Numbered from the stretch's first letter, positions 1-7,020 are shown. The stretch is DNA of 10,550 nt from Burkholderiales bacterium (GCA_031277445.1 JAITMH010000097.1:1-10550); one strand, 5' to 3'. The notes: generated from the sequence alone by a model not told the origin. Numbers and translations are program-made.

Positions 1-3000
1 CGGTTGGTGACGATGACTTCCATGTCGTCGCCAACGGTGAAGCGCGACGGGTTGATGGTCGCACTGTTGGTGTGGTCGGCGTTGATGGTGCCCGCAGGTA
101 CCGCTTCGGTGACGGTGCATTGGCTGCCCATCGGCACGATCATGGTGTCGGTCTGACCGTTCGTCAAAGGAAAGGTTTCGCTTCCGTCTGTACCGCAGTC
201 AACAGTGATGTCGAACGTGCCGTTCGCTACGTAACCGTTGCCGCTCACGTCGATCACGGCCTTGCGCACGATAATCGCTTTCGCTCCGGCCACCTGAATA
301 TCATGAGTCACGGTGACGTCCTGGCTACCCACCACCGGGTTGACCAAGTCATCGGTATGGCTGTACCAGTCGTAGTTATTAATCAGCATCGGTAACTGGC
401 TCTCGTCGGTGACGAGGCTACAGGTCGCACCGTCCGGAACTTCGTAGGCCGAGATGTCGCCTTCGGCCATCACCGAAGTCCAGGTCTGGCCTGTGTCGCA
501 ACTCAAGGTGACCGTAAAGGTCTTGTCGGTCAGGTCGTAGCCGGACAGGTCTTTCTCTCCTTCCACCTTGTTGGTGACGGTCAGGGTGTGCATCGTCGCA
601 GTATCAGCAACGACGGCGTTCTCGACTTCGATGGCAGCATCACCCGTGACAACAAACTCGCGCGGTGTGAAGCTCGTTGCGTACTTGTAGCCCGGTTGCG
701 CACCCGGAGAGTCCGGCTCGGTGACCGTACACGTCGATCCGATTTCAGCCTGAACGGTGCCGCTCTGTCCCGCCTGCAATTTCAGAATTGCCGTGGGCTG
801 GTTGCCACAGCTAATGTCAATCTCAAACACGGCCAGCGGATCGTAACCCGTCAAATCCCCTTTCACGGTTTTGGTGACGGTCAGGAGCGCCGTTTCAATA
901 TCTCCAAAGACGATCCGGTTGGTCACCTCCACGGTCATATCGGCAGCGACAAGGAAGTGCGACGGGCTGATGGTCGCTTCGTTGAAGTAACCGTCCAAGA
1001 TAGTCACACCGACCACAGGCTCGGCCTCGGTGATATCACAGATTTCGCGATCATGTGTCATCGCAGTATCTGATTCGCCGTGGGCCAGACTCAGCGTGGT
1101 CACGTTACCGTTACAGTCGACGGTGATTTCGAACTTGCCGCCGGGGATGTAGCCGTTAAGATCGCCGACCACGGTCTTGGTCACAGTCAGCATTTCAGTA
1201 TCCGCCGTCTCAATGTCGTGAGCCATCTCCGCATCCATGTCACCATAGACAACAAACGCGCCTGACGGCGTACTGATGTGGCTATACCATTTATACGTAG
1301 TGCTCAGCGTCGGCAAACTGGTCGGCGCCGGGTCTTGTAGCAACTGACACGTTGCGCCGGTCGGCACGTCGAAGATTTCTGTCGCTCCTTCAATGCGCGT
1401 CGAGGTCCAATGGGCCGCCCAGTTACCGTAGCCGCTGCAATTCAGGACCAGGGTAAAGGTCTGGGTGTTGTCATAGCCCGAGCCGGATATATCGCCGGTC
1501 ACGATGTTGACGACGGTGACCTTCGAGGTGGGCGTCCGCAGATACCAGTTCCCCGGATTGCTGCCATTGACGCCACCCAAAAACAGTTCATAGGTGAAGC
1601 CGTTAATCGTTATCGGATCGGCATGAAAAGCACCGGATACCGGCACCCCGTCTTTTACTTCGACGACGAGAATGCCATCGCCTGTCGTCACCGCGCCGGT
1701 TCCGGTATAAGAAATGTCAAGCGTGGTGGAGCCGCCCGCGCCCACATCCAGCGAGTCCACCACCAGCACGTCGGACATCGCGTTGGCGCCGCCATCGTTG
1801 AGTACCGTATTGATCTTCAGCGCGCCGCCATCGCTGACGAATACGCCGCCACCGTTGGCGCCCGGAGTATTTCCGCCGGAGATCACCAGCACGTCTCCGG
1901 GCACATCATTATTGATAGTGAGGTCGATAAGGCCGGAGTGAGTGAAAGTCTTCACGCCGAGAATCTGCCCTTGTATCGGACCATTGAGTGTCATGGCGTT
2001 GTTGTTGTTACCCAGCGGCAGATATTCGCCCGCCGGATTTGGCGCGATGCCTGATACGCTGCCAGTCCCCAGCAAATTGATGGTGCCGGTGTTGTCGATG
2101 CTGTTGTTTGCGTTTGTGCCGAAATTGCTCACTGCTACGGCGAGCGCGGTGCGCGTCTCCACGCTCATATCGCCGCTTGCAAATGCTGTATCGGAAAAGT
2201 TGCGCAGGTTCCACAGACCGGCGTTGTTCAGCGTGTTCGCGCTTGGACCCAGCGTCATGAAGCCGGTGAGCGTGCCTGAGTCGAAGTTGTCGATGACCAG
2301 CGTACCCGTCGCCATATGCCCGACTCCATCTATCGCTTTATCGCTCGAAGCGCCGACGGTGCCGTAATTGTCGATTTTCGCTTGCACGAAGTTGGCACTC
2401 CCCACAGCCCCGATACCGACCACCCCGAGAATGTCGCCTCCTACCTGGTTTGTGATGGTCATACTCGGGCTGTTGCCGGTTGCCGCGGCTGACACGGCAG
2501 CCGTGCCGCGAGCCCTGACCGTTCCGGAGTTCTCGATACTGACCGAGCCGATGGTGGTGTTTCCGTAAAGGCCACGGCCAAACGCTGTAACGCTGCCGGC
2601 GTTGATAATATCAACCGAGCCGCTAAACGAGCCTGTGGATGGTCCGACGTAAATGCCGTGGGAACTATTGGTAGCGCCAGCACCCGTGGCGTTAATGACA
2701 CCGCCCGCCTGATTGGTAACACTCACCGGACTGCTGGCAACGTCTGCTACAAACACGCCAGCGTAGGCCCCCCCGCCGGGCGTGACCACCCCACTATTGG
2801 TAACGGTGATCTGGCCGCCACGGTTAGCCCGGATAAGAATGCCGTGGTAATTCGCGGCGGTGACCGTGCCGGTGTTGGTGACATTCACTATGTTTGCAGT
2901 GTTTGGCACGTAGATACCAGGGGAGGAGCCACCGCCGTTCGTAATAAGGGCGCCGCCGTTGTTGATGGTGACGATGTTGCCGTTGCTTTGTATGGCAGGA

Positions 3001-3413
3001 GAGCCGCTACCAGATGTCGTGATGCCGCTCGAGTCGGATATGATCACCGTTGCGTCGTGGTTGCTGCTGACAGCAAGGAGGCCCGGGGCGTCGGAAATGA
3101 TGGTGGTGATGCTCGTTGATCCGAGTACGTTCACCGTGTTAGCGCCATTGGTTGCGGTGGTGCTGAAATAACCGGTTGAGAGCCAATTGTTCAAAGTATT
3201 GGTTACATCACCACCGCCCGAGAGCGTGGTGAAGGGCGTGCTGTTCGACCCGGTACAGCTCACACTTGTCGTGCCCTGCCCCGAGCAGGTAGCATATACA
3301 GGCGAGGCCACCAAGCCTGCCAGAACGAAGGAAAACCCAAGCATCAGCCCGCGAGAAACTTTGCGAGCACGAGCGAGGATTGAGAACGAACGCACGAAAA
3401 ATAACGCTTGCAT
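1..3413 (-). CDS. Large exported autotransporter-like adhesin with DUF5979/CnaB-like repeats (partial, C-terminus outside window)
   Basis: The frame stays open from an ATG at 3413 to base 1, giving 1137 whole codons and no stop. The start is fixed by AGGAGG five bases upstream. Residues 1-41 are a long signal peptide (Arg/Lys-rich start, hydrophobic core, cleavage after VYA). C43 and C53 could form a disulfide at the mature N-terminus. Residues of about 160-370 are beta-helix turns of the type VTNTGTVTA...GI, rich in Asn, Gly, Thr and Val. Residues of about 535-625 resemble the pertactin passenger end (SDVLVVDSL, GDGILVVEV, NWYLR at 622-626), which in classical type Va autotransporters leads into the beta-barrel. 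Here five repeats of about 100 residues follow, starting near residues 630, 741, 843, 941 and 1044. Each has two conserved cysteines (for example VDC and CTVTE), as in DUF5979/CnaB-like folds. A surface or adhesive role is inferred. The anchor (beta-barrel, IPTL-CTERM or other) lies outside the window. Confidence 0.88.
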   Translation of the reverse strand, partial: MQALFFVRSFSILARARKVSRGLMLGFSFVLAGLVASPVYATCSGQGTTSVSCTGSNSTPFTTLSGGGDVTNTLNNWLSTGYFSTTATNGANTVNVLGSTSITTIISDAPGLLAVSSNHDATVIISDSSGITTSGSGSPAIQSNGNIVTINNGGALITNGGGSSPGIYVPNTANIVNVTNTGTVTAANYHGILIRANRGGQITVTNSGVVTPGGGAYAGVFVADVASSPVSVTNQAGGVINATGAGATNSSHGIYVGPSTGSFSGSVDIINAGSVTAFGRGLYGNTTIGSVSIENSGTVRARGTAAVSAAATGNSPSMTITNQVGGDILGVVGIGAVGSANFVQAKIDNYGTVGASSDKAIDGVGHMATGTLVIDNFDSGTLTGFMTLGPSANTLNNAGLWNLRNFSDTAFASGDMSVETRTALAVAVSNFGTNANNSIDNTGTINLLGTGSVSGIAPNPAGEYLPLGNNNNAMTLNGPIQGQILGVKTFTHSGLIDLTINNDVPGDVLVISGGNTPGANGGGVFVSDGGALKINTVLNDGGANAMSDVLVVDSLDVGAGGSTTLDISYTGTGAVTTGDGILVVEVKDGVPVSGAFHADPITINGFTYELFLGGVNGSNPGNWYLRTPTSKVTVVNIVTGDISGSGYDNTQTFTLVLNCSGYGNWAAHWTSTRIEGATEIFDVPTGATCQLLQDPAPTSLPTLSTTYKWYSHISTPSGAFVVYGDMDAEMAHDIETADTEMLTVTKTVVGDLNGYIPGGKFEITVDCNGNVTTLSLAHGESDTAMTHDREICDITEAEPVVGVTILDGYFNEATISPSHFLVAADMTVEVTNRIVFGDIETALLTVTKTVKGDLTGYDPLAVFEIDISCGNQPTAILKLQAGQSGTVQAEIGSTCTVTEPDSPGAQPGYKYATSFTPREFVVTGDAAIEVENAVVADTATMHTLTVTNKVEGEKDLSGYDLTDKTFTVTLSCDTGQTWTSVMAEGDISAYEVPDGATCSLVTDESQLPMLINNYDWYSHTDDLVNPVVGSQDVTVTHDIQVAGAKAIIVRKAVIDVSGNGYVANGTFDITVDCGTDGSETFPLTNGQTDTMIVPMGSQCTVTEAVPAGTINADHTNSATINPSRFTVGDDMEVIVTN
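3..284 (-). repeat. Ig-like repeat 5 of the adhesin (intact triad, reaches the window edge)
   Basis: Encodes residues 1044-1137, from AKAIIVRKAV to MEVIVTN. Candidate triad K1051, E1103 (CTVTEAVPAG) and N1137. It is closest to repeat 2: NSATINPSRF here against NEATISPSHF there. More repeats probably follow outside the window. Confidence 0.72.
303..593 (-). repeat. Ig-like repeat 4 of the adhesin (degenerate triad)
   Basis: Encodes residues 941-1037, from MHTLTVTNKV to VTVTHDI. N948 sits at the Lys position, T1002 at the Glu position (C998 plus four) and H1037 at the Asn position. It therefore lacks all three triad residues, like repeat 1. It shares VPDGATC and DWYSH with repeat 1. Confidence 0.75.
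618..887 (-). repeat. Ig-like repeat 3 of the adhesin (intact Lys-Glu-Asn triad)
   Basis: Encodes residues 843-932, from LLTVTKTVKGDLTGY to IEVEN. Candidate triad K848, E899 (CTVTEPDSPG) and N932. The K-to-E spacing of 51 and E-to-N spacing of 33 nearly match repeats 2 and 5. Confidence 0.75.
918..1193 (-). repeat. Ig-like repeat 2 of the adhesin (intact Lys-Glu-Asn triad)
   Basis: Encodes residues 741-832. It starts LTVTKTVVGDLNGY and ends VEVTN. K746, E796 (in CDITE) and N832 lie at the positions of the isopeptide-forming Lys, catalytic Glu and acceptor Asn of CnaB domains. The triad match is by motif position only. Confidence 0.75.
1220..1526 (-). repeat. Ig-like repeat 1 of the adhesin (degenerate triad)
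   Basis: Encodes about residues 630-732, the first repeat after the pertactin-like passenger end. The hallmark first strand reads VTVVNIV, with N636 where repeats 2, 3 and 5 have Lys. The second Cys is C689. Four residues later Q693 replaces the Glu, and the last strand ends in H732 instead of Asn. It resembles repeat 4 more than its neighbours: both have a WTS motif, a VP.GATC motif and WYSH. Confidence 0.75.
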
Positions 3414-3418
3414 TTTTG

Positions 3419-3424
3419 CCTCCT
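3419..3424 (-). promoter_or_regulatory. Shine-Dalgarno of the adhesin gene
   Basis: AGGAGG on the minus strand, separated from the ATG at 3413 by the five bases CAAAA. It is a perfect site and fixes the start codon. The other genes here have weak or no such site. Confidence 0.85.
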
Positions 3425-3443
3425 GCGGCGAAAACCAATTCTC

Positions 3444-3473
3444 TGGCTGCGAAAAAACATAACAACGCAGCCA
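3444..3473 (-). promoter_or_regulatory. Hairpin in the 5' leader of the adhesin gene
   Basis: A perfect 8-bp stem TGGCTGCG / CGCAGCCA encloses a 14-nt loop that is U-rich in the transcript. It lies 19 nt upstream of the Shine-Dalgarno. It may modulate translation or mRNA stability. There is no T-run directly after the stem, so it is unlikely to be a plain terminator. Confidence 0.45.
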
Positions 3474-3592
3474 CACGCAAAACCAGAACGACGCTATGGT
3501 GTTGCAACTTAACGATGTGCGATTACATTTCGGCTTTGCTTCTGCGGCTTCTGCCTTCCCCCGCGCAGCTTGCGCCACCGGCTTAAGACAGC

Positions 3593-3598
3593 ATTATA
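3593..3598 (-). promoter_or_regulatory. Possible -10 element of the adhesin gene promoter
   Basis: A perfect TATAAT on the minus strand, about 180 nt upstream of the adhesin ATG. The hexamer 17 bp upstream (CCGTAA) is a poor -35, so the promoter would be weak or activator-dependent. The predicted leader is about 170 nt. Confidence 0.4.
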
Positions 3599-3927
3599 GG
3601 ACGACTTTCATGAATTTACGGAACGAATAACGCATATCTTCCAAGACACGCACCCGCTCCCTATTAAAAACGTGTCGCCCTTGCCCCCAGCAAAGCAAAA
3701 CCAAAGAAAAACATCTGAAACGCCCCCGTACTTCTTTATAATTAGCCTCATAACATGGGCTTTGGTACACATTATCACAAATGGAATTCGTAACCGTCAA
3801 GGTTTGAGGCGCTTGCCCCCCTTTTTTGTCTGTAAAAAAAGACAACAAATTTAACCTTTTAGTATCATTTAAGCCCATTTAATTGCAAATGCAAAAAGTT
3901 ACACAGAAAATAACTTTGTACTCGAAA

Positions 3928-3959
3928 CGAAGGGACTCCTGTAAAACGGAGCTTCTTCG
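3928..3959 (+). other. Imperfect 12-bp hairpin in intergenic DNA
   Basis: CGAAGGGACTCC pairs with GGAGCTTCTTCG around the 8-nt loop TGTAAAAC. This gives nine Watson-Crick pairs, two G-U pairs and one A-C mismatch. The G-U pairs form only in a plus-strand transcript, so that strand is favoured. There is no adjacent T-run. Its role is unknown; it could be part of a small RNA or a repeat element. Confidence 0.35.
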
Positions 3960-4035
3960 GGGACGGGTGACTGTATCAGCGGGGACAGCGAGGCGTTTTA
4001 TTTTTGCTTTTGTTGAGCATCGCTTGTAAATAAAA

Positions 4036-4111
<76 letters not shown>

Positions 4112-4122
4112 ACGAACTTTTT

Positions 4123-4152
4123 ATTATAGCATGCCCTGCGTTTTCTTAACAA
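4123..4152 (-). promoter_or_regulatory. Promoter of tRNA-Phe
   Basis: On the minus strand a perfect -10 TATAAT lies at 4128-4123. TTGTTA at 4152-4147 serves as -35 with an 18-bp spacer. The mature tRNA 5' end is 11 bases past the -10, giving a very short leader, as is usual for a tRNA gene. Confidence 0.65.
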
Positions 4153-4312
4153 ACCAAAGCCTTGTCCAATGGCAGATGCGCCTGAGCGGAAAACTGGAGC
4201 CCCCTTTCGGAATGCCGTAAAATGCGGCAGAAATCCTCTGTGCGCTGTTTTGCTGTTTACTTAACGGAAAGGCCGATGGCATGTTTCGGGCAAGGCGGCG
4301 AGGGAAGTTGCG

Positions 4313-4354
4313 CCTGACCTCTGATCCCTGATGCCTGATCCCTGATACCTGACA
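4313..4354 (+). repeat. YCTGAYY heptamer array 1 (6 units), abutting the maf start codon
   Basis: Six tandem 7-mers: CCTGACC, TCTGATC, CCTGATG, CCTGATC, CCTGATA, CCTGACA. The array ends three bases before the maf ATG and so fills the space where a ribosome binding site would lie. Confidence 0.85.
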
Positions 4355-4357
4355 CCC

Positions 4358-4999
4358 ATGCCCGAACTTTCTCCCCGCAATCCCCTGGTGTATCTCGCGT
4401 CCCAAAGCCCGCGCCGACAGGCGTTGCTGGCGCAGATCGGCGTACCATTCGAGGTGCTCACGCTCGACGAGGCCGCCATCGCGGAGGTTCCCCTGTCAAA
4501 CGAAGCGCCGACCGCTTATGTTCGGCGAATGGCGCGTGCCAAGGCGATCATCGGCATGCGGTGCTTGCGTCAACGGCAGTTGCCCGTGCATGCCGTGCTG
4601 GGAGCGGACACGGAAGTGGTTCTGGAAAACCGCATTTTCGGCAAACCGCAGAACCAACAGGACGCCGCCGCCATGTTGCGCACACTTTCCGGAAAAACGC
4701 ACGAGGTCATCAGCGCGGTGGCGTTATGCCCGCCCGCCCGGAAAGGGCGCGTAGCGGAGGTCATGGATCGTGTCGTGGTATCGCGGGTGACGTTTAAAAC
4801 ACTGTGCGATGAGGATGTCGAGCGCTATCTCGACAGCAGCGAACCGTTCGGAAAAGCGGGCGCTTACGCGATTCAGGGGCGCGCCGGCGCGTTCGTGACG
4901 CATCTCGACGGCAGCTATTCGGGCGTTGTCGGGCTGCCCTTGTTTGAAACGGCGCAGTTATTAGAGCAACTGAGGGAGCGCCTGAGTTTTCAGGCTTGA
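4358..4999 (+). CDS. maf: Maf family nucleotide pyrophosphatase, YhdE-type (dTTP/UTP pyrophosphatase)
   Basis: A 213-residue cytoplasmic enzyme of the Maf/HAM1-like superfamily. The family hydrolyses nucleoside triphosphates to the monophosphate and pyrophosphate. It is thought to clean non-canonical pyrimidine nucleotides from the pool and is linked to septation. Visible motifs are YLASQSPRR (residues 12-20), GADTEVV with catalytic-type D84, FGKP with K96, RTLSGKTHEV (108-117), and KAGAYAIQG (166-174) with the C-terminal GVVGLPL. The AGAY.IQG form marks the YhdE (dTTP, UTP, modified UTP) clade rather than the YceF (m7GTP) clade. The start is the ATG at 4358, which gives the usual short extension before YLAS. 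It has no Shine-Dalgarno, because a repeat array ends three bases upstream. The GTG at 4388 is a less likely start. It lies 53 bases upstream of rng in a common proteobacterial pairing. Confidence 0.93.
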   Translation: MPELSPRNPLVYLASQSPRRQALLAQIGVPFEVLTLDEAAIAEVPLSNEAPTAYVRRMARAKAIIGMRCLRQRQLPVHAVLGADTEVVLENRIFGKPQNQQDAAAMLRTLSGKTHEVISAVALCPPARKGRVAEVMDRVVVSRVTFKTLCDEDVERYLDSSEPFGKAGAYAIQGRAGAFVTHLDGSYSGVVGLPLFETAQLLEQLRERLSFQA

Positions 5000-5052
5000 A
5001 TCTTTGCGCTTCCGCCCGTATCCTGTTGTCTCTTAAATTAAACGCAAACCCG

Positions 5053-6510
5053 ATGTCCCGCGAAATACTGGTTAACGTCACACCGCAAGAAGCGCGCGTT
5101 GCCGTGCTCGAACAAGGCATCGTCGAGGAACTGCACGTCGAACGAACGCACACGCACGGATTCGTCGGCAACATTTATCTCGGCAAGGTGGTGCGCGTGC
5201 TGCCGGGAATGCAAAGCGCCTTCGTTGATATCGGTCTGGAACGCGCCGCTTTCTTGCATGTTGCAGATATCTACGAGAATCGGGTCAAATACGAGGACGA
5301 CGCCCGACCGATTGAGCGGTTGCTGCATGAAGGCCAGTCGCTGATGGTGCAAGTGATCAAAGACCCGATTGGCGCCAAGGGTGCGCGATTGTCCACACAA
5401 ATCAGTCTTGCCGGACGCCTTCTGGTGTATCTGCCGCAAGATGCGCACATCGGTATTTCGCAACGAATCGAAGATGAAGGCGACCGCGAAACATTACGTG
5501 AACGGTTGCAGGCGTTGCTGCCGGAAGAACCGCAGGGCGGTTTCATCATTCGCACGATGGCGGAAACCGCCACCGAGCACGAACTGAAAACCGACATCGA
5601 ATACCTGACACGCTTGTGGCGGGATGTGTCGCAGCGTTCCAGTGAACTTCCCACGCCGTCGTTGCTGTACCAGGATTTGTTGCTGCCGCAGCGGATGCTG
5701 CGCGACATCGCTTCCGAAGACACGGCGGCGATTTACGTCGATGACAAATCGGCATTGGCCGCGATGCAGGCTTTCTCGCAGAAGTACACCAACGGGATGA
5801 CCGAAAAATTGTTGTTGTACGTCGGCGAACGCGCTCTGTTTGATCGCTATGGCGTTGAAGAAGAATTGAACAAAGCACTTTCACGCCGCGTCGATCTGAA
5901 GTCCGGCGGCTATTTGATTTTCGATCAAACCGAAGCGTTGACCAGCATTGATGTCAACACCGGCGCTTTTGTCGATGGCCGTAATTTTGAAGACACCGTT
6001 TTTAAAACCAATCTCGAAGCGGCGCATGCCATCGCCCGACAACTGCGACTGCGCAATCTGGGCGGTATCATCATCATTGATTTTATTGATATGGAACGCT
6101 CCGAGCATCAGGAAACCGTGCTTGAAGAACTGAACCGGGCGCTGGAAAAAGACCGAACGCGATTAAGCGTCAACGGTTTCACCCGCCTGGGGCTGATTGA
6201 AATGACGCGCAAACGAACCCGCGAATCGTTGGCGCAAATGCTGTGCGAACCGTGCCCGACCTGTCTGGGGCGCGGCCAGATGAAAACCGCGCAAACCGTG
6301 TGCCACGAAATTCTCCGCGAGATTCAGCGCGAGGCGCGGCAGTACAGCGCACGCGAATTTCGAATCCTGGCGTCGCAAGCCGTGATTGATTGTTTTCTCG
6401 ATGAAGAATCGCAAAGTCTGGTGTGGCTTGCCGATTTGATCGGCAAAACCATTTCGTTGCAAGTGGAAACGCTTTACACGCAGGAACAATACGATATCGT
6501 GATCGTATAA
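5053..6510 (+). CDS. rng: Ribonuclease G
   Basis: A 485-residue endoribonuclease of the RNase E/G family (E. coli RNase G has 489). It matures 16S rRNA 5' ends and turns over some mRNAs in the cytoplasm. The order is N-terminal REILVNVTPQE, an S1 RNA-binding domain at about 35-120 (GNIYLGKVVRVLPGMQ), a 5'-sensor/RNase H-like region, and the DNase I-like catalytic part. Catalytic Mg-binding aspartates are D300 (in SIDVNTGAF) and D343 (in IIIIDFIDM). The Zn-link CPTC has C401 and C404. It lacks the long C-terminal scaffold of RNase E, which separates G from E. The ATG at 5053 is chosen because LVNVT begins four residues after it, as in E. coli. The frame can be extended to a TTG at 4996 overlapping the maf stop, but the extra residues match nothing in the family. 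No clear Shine-Dalgarno precedes the ATG. Confidence 0.97.
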   Translation: MSREILVNVTPQEARVAVLEQGIVEELHVERTHTHGFVGNIYLGKVVRVLPGMQSAFVDIGLERAAFLHVADIYENRVKYEDDARPIERLLHEGQSLMVQVIKDPIGAKGARLSTQISLAGRLLVYLPQDAHIGISQRIEDEGDRETLRERLQALLPEEPQGGFIIRTMAETATEHELKTDIEYLTRLWRDVSQRSSELPTPSLLYQDLLLPQRMLRDIASEDTAAIYVDDKSALAAMQAFSQKYTNGMTEKLLLYVGERALFDRYGVEEELNKALSRRVDLKSGGYLIFDQTEALTSIDVNTGAFVDGRNFEDTVFKTNLEAAHAIARQLRLRNLGGIIIIDFIDMERSEHQETVLEELNRALEKDRTRLSVNGFTRLGLIEMTRKRTRESLAQMLCEPCPTCLGRGQMKTAQTVCHEILREIQREARQYSAREFRILASQAVIDCFLDEESQSLVWLADLIGKTISLQVETLYTQEQYDIVIV

Positions 6511-6514
6511 ACGC

Positions 6515-6518
6515 AGGA
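6515..6518 (+). promoter_or_regulatory. Ribosome binding site of dgkA
   Basis: AGGA eight bases before the ATG at 6527, inside the 16-bp gap after the rng stop. It supports this start and cotranslation from a shared mRNA. Confidence 0.55.
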
Positions 6519-6526
6519 CAACGCTC

Positions 6527-6871
6527 ATGAAACGCATCATCGACGCTTTTTTCTACTCCCTGCACGGGCTTGCCGCCGCCTGGCGCGATGAAGCGGGATT
6601 TCGGCAAGTCGTGTTATTGGCCATCATCGGTATTCCTCTTGCCTGTTTTCTGCCTCTGAGCGCTACGGCGAGCGTGTTGTTAATCGGCGCTCATGGTTTG
6701 ACGCTGGTTGTTGAGTTGTTGAACTCTGCCGTTGAAGCGGCGATTGATCGCATCAGCGAAGAACGCCATCCGCTTTCGAAAAAAGCCAAAGATTGCGGCA
6801 GCGCCGCACAAATGATGATGCTGATACTGCTTGCCGCGCTGTGGGGCGCGGCGTTGTTGGGTTGCGTGTAG
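6527..6871 (+). CDS. dgkA: Diacylglycerol kinase (DgkA, integral membrane)
   Basis: A 114-residue inner-membrane enzyme that phosphorylates diacylglycerol with ATP to phosphatidic acid, returning lipid freed during periplasmic glycan synthesis to phospholipid production. It is close to the usual length of about 120 residues. An N-terminal amphipathic part (KRIIDAFFYSLHGLAAAW) and DEAGFRQ precede three membrane segments (about 28-46, 48-66, 92-112). The family signature VELLNSAVEAAIDRI holds E63, N66, E70 and D74, and LSKKAKDCGSAA holds K88 and D89. These match the conserved active-site residues of E. coli DgkA. It starts 16 bases after the rng stop, so maf-rng-dgkA probably share a transcript. 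Its TAG stop directly touches a heptamer repeat, and the following DNA is a large inverted repeat. Confidence 0.95.
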   Translation: MKRIIDAFFYSLHGLAAAWRDEAGFRQVVLLAIIGIPLACFLPLSATASVLLIGAHGLTLVVELLNSAVEAAIDRISEERHPLSKKAKDCGSAAQMMMLILLAALWGAALLGCV

Positions 6872-6885
6872 GGTCAGGGATCAGA
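6872..6885 (-). repeat. YCTGAYY heptamer array 2 (2 units), directly after the dgkA stop
   Basis: On the minus strand TCTGATC and CCTGACC, starting at the base after the TAG. Over 14 bases it is the exact inverted match of part of array 3 (7405-7418). It is the outermost module (A) of the nested inverted repeat. Confidence 0.75.
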
Positions 6886-7020
6886 AAACCGCCTCACGCA
6901 GAGGTGTCGCTGTGTAGGAGCGGGTTTCAAACCTGCCCTTTTTGTTTCACGCGAAGGCGCGAAGGAAGAAGAAAAGCGTTAACCACGAAAAACACGAAAG
7001 GCACGAAAAAAAGAGCTGTC

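Larger units (their letters stand above)
3414..4035. other. Non-coding stretch between adhesin and tRNA-Phe
   Basis: About 620 bases without a credible gene. The short open frames on both strands have no ribosome binding site and no recognisable protein. It contains the adhesin leader and its candidate -10, an isolated plus-strand TATAAT at 3737-3742, AT-rich sequence with homopolymer runs at about 3820-3870, and the hairpin at 3928-3959. The composition is much more AT-rich than the coding flanks. Confidence 0.6.

Noticed and set aside
72..3171. Several open frames on the plus strand of 60 to 214 codons
   Set aside because: They overlap the continuous minus-strand adhesin frame, have no ribosome binding sites, match no family, and their composition mirrors Thr/Asn/Gly-rich codons on the opposite strand.
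3208..3507. Minus-strand frame starting MQHHSVVLVLRVAALLCFF that looks like a signal peptide
   Set aside because: It overlaps the adhesin start in another frame and has no ribosome binding site. The adhesin has AGGAGG and a long, recognisable product.
3500..3590. Possible c-di-GMP (GEMM) riboswitch in the adhesin leader
   Set aside because: Short stretches such as GCAAAGCC occur, but the paired helices and tetraloop-receptor pattern of the class could not be aligned.
4257..4479. Minus-strand frames rich in RDQxSGIRGQ-type peptides, also at 9701-10550
   Set aside because: These peptides are the translation of the 7-bp tandem repeat (21 bases = 7 residues). They are not proteins.
4996..5052. 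TTG start extending RNase G by 19 residues
   Set aside because: E. coli RNase G begins just before LVNVT. The extension matches nothing in the family and the ATG at 5053 gives the right length.
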